Positions 55,714 through 62,170 of a DNA stretch of 62,170 nt are shown here, piece after piece. The stretch is from the IMG/VR virus record IMGVR_UViG_3300032294_001909, positions 1 through 62,170 of that record; one strand, 5' to 3'. The translations under genes were made by a program, and so were the position numbers. Every line of letters begins with the position of its first letter. The first letter of the stretch is position 1. A model generated the notes under the pieces. It was not told the origin of the DNA. It made no database searches and saw nothing but the letters and a program-made list of their open reading frames with translations. Origin of the DNA: a virus.

Positions 55714-58700
55714 ATGAGAATAAATGTTCCGTTTACAAAATTGCGGCATGTATGCCATATTGCGGACGTACATATAAGATTATTTCGTCGGCATGAAGAA
55801 TATGAAATTGTGTTTGATCGGCTCTATAAAGACATTCGGTCGAAGCAACTGAAGAATTTTGTTATCGTGTTAGCCGGTGATATCGTTCACGCAAAAACTG
55901 ATATGAGCCCCGAAATGATAGAGGTAACGTCCGCATTTCTCAGAAACATAGCAGATATTGCGCCTACCATTTTAATTGCCGGGAATCATGATTGTAATTT
56001 AGCCAACCCTAATCGGTTGGATTCGCTAACACCAATAGTTAATAACTTGGGGCACCCCTCGTTGTATTACTTGAAAGACTCCGGAGTTGCATATGTGGCG
56101 GATACTGCATTTGCGGTGTGCTCTATATTTGATTCTCCGGAACACTGGCCCACGGCTGATGAATTGGACCCGGAAGTAGCACATAAGATTGCCTTGTACC
56201 ACGGCCCAGTTCACGGGGCTACGACGGATACAGGATTTATAATCACCAATGAGCACGTTCGCATCAAATCTTTCAACGGATTTGATATGGTATTGTTGGG
56301 GGATATCCACAGATTTCAGTGCCTACAAAATTACAGCGAAACGTTTAGCCGACCAATTATACAATATGCTGGGTCTCTTGTTCAACAAAATCACGGAGAG
56401 TCTCTTGCTGGGCATGGGTGGTGCTTATGGGATGTTCCCGACAGAACAGTAGAATTATGTGAAATTGAAAATGATTTTGGGTATGTAACCGTAGAAGTTG
56501 TTAATGGTACGTATACGTTACCTCCCAAGCTTCCAAAGAATATTAGAATGCGATTGTTTACGGGAGATCTAACACCCACCGAAGCAAACAATCTGATCTC
56601 TACTTTAAAAAGCAATTACAATATAATTGAATTAAGCGTAAATAAGCACAGAACGAAAAAGTCAATTGTTAGAACCAGCAATATAAAATTGAAAGAATTG
56701 GCTGATTTGTCGGATGTAAATACTCAAAATGAATTAATTTCTGACTGGATTTCTAGAAATGATCACACCGTAACAGCAAGTGATTTAGAGACTATTTTAT
56801 CTATTAATAAAGAGCTAAATACAAAAGTTTCACACGACGATCAGTCTAGAAATATTCACTGGAAACCTATCAAATTTACATTTGATAACATGTTTTCGTA
56901 TGGCGAAAATAACGAAATAAATTTTGATTCCATGAAAGGAATTTATGGAATATTTGCACCAAATGCTTCTGGAAAAAGCTCTATAATGGACTCACTAATG
57001 TTTTGTTTATACGACAAAACTCCCCGTGCGTTTAAGGGCGATCACATTCTTAACAATAGAAGAGACAAGTTTCAATGTGAATTAATTTTTGAAATTAATG
57101 ATGAAACATATGGTATAAGTCGGGTAGGAACTAGAAAAAAGAATGGCGATGTAAAGGTGGATGTTGATTTTTGGAAAGTTGAAAATGATGTAAAGATTTC
57201 TCTCAACGCAGAAGATCGACGTACAACCAACGCAATTATTCGTAATTATGTAGGAAGTTACGAAGACTTCGTAATGACTACTATGAGCGGGCAACTCGGG
57301 GCTTCGTTATTCATTGATAAATCCCACTCAGAAAGAAAAGATTTATTAAATCAATTTATGGGGCTTAATATTTTTGACAAATTAAACGAATTAGCGAACG
57401 TTGAGTCAAAAGAAATAAATGCCCTCCTAAAACGATTCAAAAAGTTAGAATTAACCGACTCGGTGACAGCAATTACCACGGAATTGAATGAATCTAAAAC
57501 TAAGTTAGAATTTACCACACATCAAGTAAAAGAATTAGAACTAAAACGAGACAAGTTAATTGAAAAATCAACCGAATTACAGCAAAAGAAACTTTCTGTT
57601 CCGGCGGTAAGCCTAAGTATAACAGAACTGACACAAACCCTTAACAAAAACAAAGCCGAGTTAAAGGAAAAAGAAGAACAACTTTTTCTTATGGATACCG
57701 TAATTGAAAAGGCGGAAATTGAGCGTGAAGTCGTGTCACAAGACTTAGAGCAATATGATTTAGTTGCTCTTAAAAAATCTATTGATAAAATTCGTTCACT
57801 TGAAGCGTTGTTAATTTCACATAATGCTAACATTAGGCACCTTTCAACAAAAATAGACGGGGCAATAAAGCTTCGAACTAAATTGCAAGCGTATGAATAC
57901 AATCCTACTTGTGCTGTGTGCGCAAAAAACAACAAGTCTATTATAGAAGAATTAAGCGCAGTTAATTCAGAGTTAGATCAATTATATGCAAATAAATTAA
58001 TAGAAGAGGGTATAGTAACCGAAACAATTAAAAGTATTGAAGAGTTGGTTGGTGATAAGGATGATTACAACACTGTTCAGGCATTGACTGAGTATTTGCG
58101 AAGAATCGATCAGTCCCTTGAAAATTTTAAAATACGTAAAGAAACATATTTATCTGATCAATATATGTTAAAATATGTTATCAACTCAACTAAAAATGAG
58201 ATCGAAATACACAACGAACACGCAAACGCTATAGCACATAATGACGCGCTAAATAATCAAATCAACGGATTAATCAATCCAGAAATCGTGTCAATAAAAA
58301 TGCAGTTATTAGATAAAGAAAAGGTAGTTCGAACGTTAATTGGAGACGTTAAAGTATTAGAAACTAAATTAGAAGATCTTTTCATAAAACTAAAAGAAGT
58401 TGATGATTTAGAAGCTAAGGCTAGAATATACTCGTTGTATATGGATGCTATTGGTAGGGACGGAATTCCGTATGAAATTATCGGAAAAACCATCCCATTG
58501 CTTGAAGACGAAATAAATGCGTTACTGTCTCAGATTGTAGAATTTAGAGTAAGTTTGGAGGTTGATGGTAAAAATATCAACAGTAGAATATCATACGATG
58601 ATGAAAGAATTTGGCCATTAGAAAACGGATCTGGCATGGAACGTTTCGTTAGTGGATTGGCCATTAGAGTTGCCCTGCTAAACGCAAGCAACTTACCAAA

Positions 58701-58899
58701 ACCAAATCTGTTAGTCATAGATGAAGGGTTTGCTGCGCTGGATGCTGAGCATTTAAATTCCATTCAAACGCTATTTAATATGATGAAACCGCAGTTTGAC
58801 TTTATGATCATCATAAGCCACCTAGAGTCCATGCGTGACATGGTTGACCATATCATAGAAATCAAAAAAGAAGATGGGTATAGCAGTATAAATATATAA
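55714..58899 (+). CDS. Fused Mre11-Rad50 (gp47-gp46) recombination nuclease
   Basis: 1061 residues. Residues 1-330 are the Mre11/gp47 phosphodiesterase: IADVH (D18, H20), LAGDIVHA, AGNHDCN (90-94) and LLGDIHRFQ. From about 385 the Rad50/gp46 ATPase follows: Walker A FAPNASGKSS near 415-421, a coiled coil with zinc hook CAVC at 733-736, signature ENGSGMERFVSG and Walker B LLVIDEGFAALD near 1000. The two are separate genes in T4. One polypeptide fixes a 1:1 ratio. Confidence 0.93.
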   Translation: MRINVPFTKLRHVCHIADVHIRLFRRHEEYEIVFDRLYKDIRSKQLKNFVIVLAGDIVHAKTDMSPEMIEVTSAFLRNIADIAPTILIAGNHDCNLANPNRLDSLTPIVNNLGHPSLYYLKDSGVAYVADTAFAVCSIFDSPEHWPTADELDPEVAHKIALYHGPVHGATTDTGFIITNEHVRIKSFNGFDMVLLGDIHRFQCLQNYSETFSRPIIQYAGSLVQQNHGESLAGHGWCLWDVPDRTVELCEIENDFGYVTVEVVNGTYTLPPKLPKNIRMRLFTGDLTPTEANNLISTLKSNYNIIELSVNKHRTKKSIVRTSNIKLKELADLSDVNTQNELISDWISRNDHTVTASDLETILSINKELNTKVSHDDQSRNIHWKPIKFTFDNMFSYGENNEINFDSMKGIYGIFAPNASGKSSIMDSLMFCLYDKTPRAFKGDHILNNRRDKFQCELIFEINDETYGISRVGTRKKNGDVKVDVDFWKVENDVKISLNAEDRRTTNAIIRNYVGSYEDFVMTTMSGQLGASLFIDKSHSERKDLLNQFMGLNIFDKLNELANVESKEINALLKRFKKLELTDSVTAITTELNESKTKLEFTTHQVKELELKRDKLIEKSTELQQKKLSVPAVSLSITELTQTLNKNKAELKEKEEQLFLMDTVIEKAEIEREVVSQDLEQYDLVALKKSIDKIRSLEALLISHNANIRHLSTKIDGAIKLRTKLQAYEYNPTCAVCAKNNKSIIEELSAVNSELDQLYANKLIEEGIVTETIKSIEELVGDKDDYNTVQALTEYLRRIDQSLENFKIRKETYLSDQYMLKYVINSTKNEIEIHNEHANAIAHNDALNNQINGLINPEIVSIKMQLLDKEKVVRTLIGDVKVLETKLEDLFIKLKEVDDLEAKARIYSLYMDAIGRDGIPYEIIGKTIPLLEDEINALLSQIVEFRVSLEVDGKNINSRISYDDERIWPLENGSGMERFVSGLAIRVALLNASNLPKPNLLVIDEGFAALDAEHLNSIQTLFNMMKPQFDFMIIISHLESMRDMVDHIIEIKKEDGYSSINI

Positions 58900-58914
58900 T
58901 GTTGTTAAGTTGTA

Positions 58915-58922
58915 TATTTATT
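58915..58922 (+). promoter_or_regulatory. TATTTATT box 7
   Basis: TATTTATT 27 nt before the start codon at 58950. Confidence 0.45.
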
Positions 58923-58949
58923 GTAGGCACTATTAATAAGAGATTGTGA

Positions 58950-61241
58950 ATGGCAAGAACCCGTAAATCTATACAACCATTAAATTTACACACCTACGAT
59001 GTATTGATAGAAGACAGAGGAGTGCGTTCCGACTACTTTAAAATATCCCAGTTCGATGGATATTTTTATGGTGGTCGTAACGCATTTTTGTTAGCGGGGG
59101 CCAGTGTATTAAAGCCCACTTCAAAAGTACTGGTTGAAATTTTAAACAAGGACAACAAAACGGTATACAGTGCCCCAGTTTCATCGTTCATAGAAGGGGA
59201 CTCCAGATTAATTCAAGTTGAAGTATATTCTGATACTCCAATTGGCCCGGGTAAAATAGTTTTGCTTGGGTGCGCGTCTTCTTTTATAGATGGATCTCCA
59301 ATCCCCAAAGAGTGGGAAGACAAATATAATGTTAGATGGATAACTGATGTTATTATTTCTCCTCTTATTGAAAATAAAACTCCTATTCGGTTTTATAATC
59401 CTCCAGTTGTTAGTGTTTCTGAAAAGTTATATGCAATACCGGCTACAGCGTCGTATTCTGAATCAGTAATACTTCCCGTAGATATAAAAATTTCCCCAAA
59501 AAAATACAATATTTTCCCAAACGGATACTTTCTTAATCTTGTAGGTCCATCCACCACTGAGTATTTGTCGGATTATTTAAATGGAGTAATTACAGGATCG
59601 ATTATATGTAAGACTAGTTCTTCCGTAGAATCTGCATCTATTAACTTACCTGTTACTAAAATATACAATTCTAAATTAGCTGAGACCGTGGGATCTTTAA
59701 TCTATACCGACTCTTCGAAACTTTTATTAGAAGGAACTATTAGTAGTAGCGGTATGTATATTGGTAATATAGAACCCTTCGGTCCCGTGAATATAACCAG
59801 TAGTTTAAATATACTGTATGGTAGGTTGAACACTAAAGAATCTGGGCAAACAAATTCATACGCTAATATTAGAATAGCAGATTTAAAAACCATTTCTGGT
59901 GAAATTCACAAAGTACAAGTATACTATAAAATAGCAACGGATCCCGCTGAATATGTTATCTTAACCGATGTTCCTACTAATGTAGAGGAACTTTTGGCGA
60001 TAGATACAGGTAGCGGTGTTCGTTCTACCGGAACGTTTAAAAATTTAGATGTGTTAAATTATTGGGCAAGCGCAACGATGTCCATACAAAAAAACGAAAA
60101 CGTTCAACAAGCACCAAACTATTACGCAACCTCATCTAATATATTATCAAACACTTTCATATTGGCTTCGTCTGATAAATTACTTGATTCTATAAATGCT
60201 ACCCCATTAATAGCAGGAAATAAATTTATAAACGATGTGTCATATTTTATCGGTACAAAGGAAAGAAATTCAATCGCATTATTTCCTAGAAGCGAGTATA
60301 CTCTGTCGTTTAATGCAATAGTAAATAAAAATTCTGGGTCTATTACGTTAGATCAACCCGATTATTCAGTAGAAGTCTATTTGGTGCCAGTTTCAGGATC
60401 AACGTCCCGGGTATTAAATCAAAATCCTTTGGGTCAATTACTCGGCGTTCTTACTCCATCGTCTACGTTTCAAAGTCAAAATTTTGACCGGGTGGAATTT
60501 AATTTTACACCTCAAATTGCTAATCCCGGGTTATATGGATTGCGATTTGTGTTTTATGGAGGATTCTGGAATATATCTAACGTGTCGGTGAAACCGGCAC
60601 AAGAACCATTTTTCAGTCCGGATGAAATTAATATATTAGTTCCGGTCATAGATTATGACAATTCATTAGTTCAATTCAAGGTAAACTTTTTAGATATTAA
60701 TAATAACTCGTCCGCGATTTATTCTGTATCCACACCAACATATTTTTCCGGTTCTCAAGTTTATGTTAAGCGTTCTGGTGATACTATGTCGGGAGCACTT
60801 ACCATAAATACGCCCAACGCCAAAGCGTTAAATTTAAATGGATTAACTTCTTTACAATCTGTTATAGAAAAAACTACAATTTCAAACATATCTGCTACCG
60901 GAACCGTTCATTTCGACGTTACAACACAGTCTATATTATTTTATTCTGCCAATTCGACTGGGAACTGGACGTTGAATCTCCGGGCTAACGCCGCCACAAG
61001 TCTCAATAGTATAATGGAAATTGGACAAACCATTACGATTGCATTTTTTGTATCTAACGGATCAACTCCATATTATCCTACCGCCCATAGTATAGATGGC
61101 GTTTCTATTACTCCATCGTGGCAAGGTGGCATTGTGCCTGTCGCAGGAAACGCAAATTGTATTGATGTTTACAATTACAGTATAGTAAAAACCGCAGATT
61201 CTACATTTATATTGTTAGCATCGCAAACTAGATTTGGGTAA
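58950..61241 (+). CDS. Tail fibre-like structural protein
   Basis: 763 residues, beta-rich throughout, starting KSIQPLNLHTYDVLIEDRGVRSDYFKISQF. The C-terminal 150 residues include VKRSGDTMSGALTINTPNAKALNLNG, a motif common in fibre shafts, followed by a domain with GNWTLNLRANAATSLN found in fibre tips. Receptor-proximal structural protein by inference. Confidence 0.78.
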   Translation: MARTRKSIQPLNLHTYDVLIEDRGVRSDYFKISQFDGYFYGGRNAFLLAGASVLKPTSKVLVEILNKDNKTVYSAPVSSFIEGDSRLIQVEVYSDTPIGPGKIVLLGCASSFIDGSPIPKEWEDKYNVRWITDVIISPLIENKTPIRFYNPPVVSVSEKLYAIPATASYSESVILPVDIKISPKKYNIFPNGYFLNLVGPSTTEYLSDYLNGVITGSIICKTSSSVESASINLPVTKIYNSKLAETVGSLIYTDSSKLLLEGTISSSGMYIGNIEPFGPVNITSSLNILYGRLNTKESGQTNSYANIRIADLKTISGEIHKVQVYYKIATDPAEYVILTDVPTNVEELLAIDTGSGVRSTGTFKNLDVLNYWASATMSIQKNENVQQAPNYYATSSNILSNTFILASSDKLLDSINATPLIAGNKFINDVSYFIGTKERNSIALFPRSEYTLSFNAIVNKNSGSITLDQPDYSVEVYLVPVSGSTSRVLNQNPLGQLLGVLTPSSTFQSQNFDRVEFNFTPQIANPGLYGLRFVFYGGFWNISNVSVKPAQEPFFSPDEINILVPVIDYDNSLVQFKVNFLDINNNSSAIYSVSTPTYFSGSQVYVKRSGDTMSGALTINTPNAKALNLNGLTSLQSVIEKTTISNISATGTVHFDVTTQSILFYSANSTGNWTLNLRANAATSLNSIMEIGQTITIAFFVSNGSTPYYPTAHSIDGVSITPSWQGGIVPVAGNANCIDVYNYSIVKTADSTFILLASQTRFG

Positions 61242-61243
61242 CT

Positions 61244-62170
61244 ATGTCTCCGGTTATTGGTTCTATCGGCGCGATGAGCGCACGTTCATTTGGATTATTT
61301 GGCGCAGCTACACCAACTCCAACGCCTTCGGTGACAGTTACTCCGTTTTTGTCACCTACTCCTACACCCACACCAACACCGTCGTTAACGGTCACTCCGA
61401 CCGTTACCCCATCAAACACAGTTACGCCCAGTGTTACTGCAACTCCGTCTAATACACAAACTCCTTCAGTAACGCCCACCCCGTCTAACACACAGACGCC
61501 ATCAAATACTACTACACCATCGGTGACACCAACAAACACCGTTACACCTTCTACCTCTTCAACTCCATCAAACACCGTCACGCCAACAAATACCTCTACT
61601 CCATCAAACACCCTTACGCCAACACAAACGCCCTCTAACACCGTTACGCCATCAAACACCGTTACGCCAACACAAACGCCGTCTAATACCGTTACGCCGT
61701 CTAATACTTCAACTCCATCAAACACCGCTACGCCATCACAAACTCCCTCTAATACCGTTACACCATCAAACACCGTTACGCCAACACAAACGCCGTCTAA
61801 TACCGTTACGCCGTCTAACACCGTTACGCCATCACAAACGCCCTCTAACACTGTTACGCCATCAAACACCGTTACGCCAACACAAACGCCGTCTAATACT
61901 ACAACACCATCAAACACTGCTACGCCAACACAAACACCGTCTAATACCCCAACACCATCAAACACCGTTACGCCAACACAAACGCCATCTAACACCGTTA
62001 CGCCGTCAAACACCGTTACACCAACACAAACGCCATCTAACACCGTTACGCCGTCAAACACCGTTACGCCAACTAACACCCCAACGCCCACTGTTACTCC
62101 TACGACACCCGCAAGCTCCGTTTGCTTTAACTCAAACGTCAATCAAATCTGCACAACGTGTGCTGCGTTC
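61244..62170 (+). CDS. Thr/Pro/Ser-repeat fibre protein, cut by window edge
   Basis: 309 codons visible, open at the right edge. Short N-terminus MSPVIGSIGAMSARSFGLF, then about 250 residues of TPSNTV-type hexapeptides with a longer TPTQTPSNTVTPSNTV period, then a Cys-containing domain beginning (SVCFNSNVNQICTTC). An extended, mucin-like stalk that would hold a distal domain away from the virion. Starts 2 bp after the preceding stop. Confidence 0.8.
   Translation, partial: MSPVIGSIGAMSARSFGLFGAATPTPTPSVTVTPFLSPTPTPTPTPSLTVTPTVTPSNTVTPSVTATPSNTQTPSVTPTPSNTQTPSNTTTPSVTPTNTVTPSTSSTPSNTVTPTNTSTPSNTLTPTQTPSNTVTPSNTVTPTQTPSNTVTPSNTSTPSNTATPSQTPSNTVTPSNTVTPTQTPSNTVTPSNTVTPSQTPSNTVTPSNTVTPTQTPSNTTTPSNTATPTQTPSNTPTPSNTVTPTQTPSNTVTPSNTVTPTQTPSNTVTPSNTVTPTNTPTPTVTPTTPASSVCFNSNVNQICTTCAAF
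61300..62090 (+). repeat. Coding tandem repeats of 18 bp and multiples
   Basis: Repeated ACACCATCAAACACCGTT-like units encode TPSNTV hexapeptides; synonymous variation is present between units. The antisense strand is open for 304 codons as a by-product. Confidence 0.85.

Noticed and set aside
61228-62142. 304-residue leftward ORF (VGVTVFDGV repeats)
   Set aside because: Antisense shadow of the Thr/Pro/Ser repeat gene; the repeats lack stop codons on both strands.

Overview
The window reads as part of a tailed, contractile (T4-like) bacteriophage genome. It encodes homologues of baseplate wedge proteins gp25 and gp6, a gp5-like spike with separate lysozymes, a late sigma factor (gp55-like), DsbA, a DnaG-type primase, a fused gp47/gp46 (Mre11/Rad50) recombination nuclease, homing endonucleases, tRNAs and a tmRNA. 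There are no ribosomal RNA genes and no host housekeeping clusters. The host cannot be fixed from the sequence; canonical Shine-Dalgarno sites, sigma70-type promoters and a tmRNA tag ending in ALAA point to an ordinary bacterium.

Region A (1 to about 10.1 kb) is GC-rich and wholly leftward. It holds 19 mostly small genes. Recognisable ones are a GP88-type protein, an ArdC anti-restriction protein, a RadC/JAB protein and a very acidic protein ending in an SSB-like tip. Most genes or gene pairs form their own transcription unit built on one plan: GC-rich hairpin after the stop codon, then a conserved inverted repeat GTGATAAAAT...ATTTTATCAC (14 copies), then a sigma70-type promoter, a short leader, a strong RBS and the gene. 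Arm-to-arm distances cluster at 24-25 and 34-35 bp, one helical turn apart. In eight units the repeat ends exactly 13-14 bp upstream of the -35 box.

Region B (about 10.04-10.40 kb) is a gene-free boundary with three 14-bp iteron-like repeats. There the composition switches abruptly to AT-rich DNA and transcription diverges. This may be a real mosaic boundary, a replication or control region, or an assembly join; sequence alone does not decide.

Region C (10.4-20.7 kb) starts with three rightward genes, then a leftward block of small genes: lysis-type proteins, HAD, macro-like, DsbA, metallopeptidase-like and thioesterase genes. These are interleaved with six tRNAs and one tRNA-like element. 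A near-perfect -1 ribosomal frameshift signal (14099-14105) extends one 66-aa protein by about 78 residues. Region D (20.8-34.4 kb) is rightward from a divergent promoter pair. It carries small membrane, acidic and zinc proteins, a GreA-like factor, the tmRNA, an HNH nuclease, an HD hydrolase, Hsp20, UvsE, RtcB, a homing endonuclease, a glycosyltransferase, a murein hydrolase and the late sigma factor.

Region E (34.4-62.2 kb) is the structural module: spike, GH19-like lysozyme, gp25, gp6, fibre and adhesin proteins with Ig-like and LamG-like domains, and a Thr/Pro/Ser-repeat protein cut by the window end. A replication/recombination insert (Hjc-like nuclease, primase, homing endonuclease, Mre11-Rad50 fusion) lies at 53.6-58.9 kb. 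A TATTTATA/T box 24-31 nt before the first start codon precedes several late units and is the best candidate for this phage's own late promoter.
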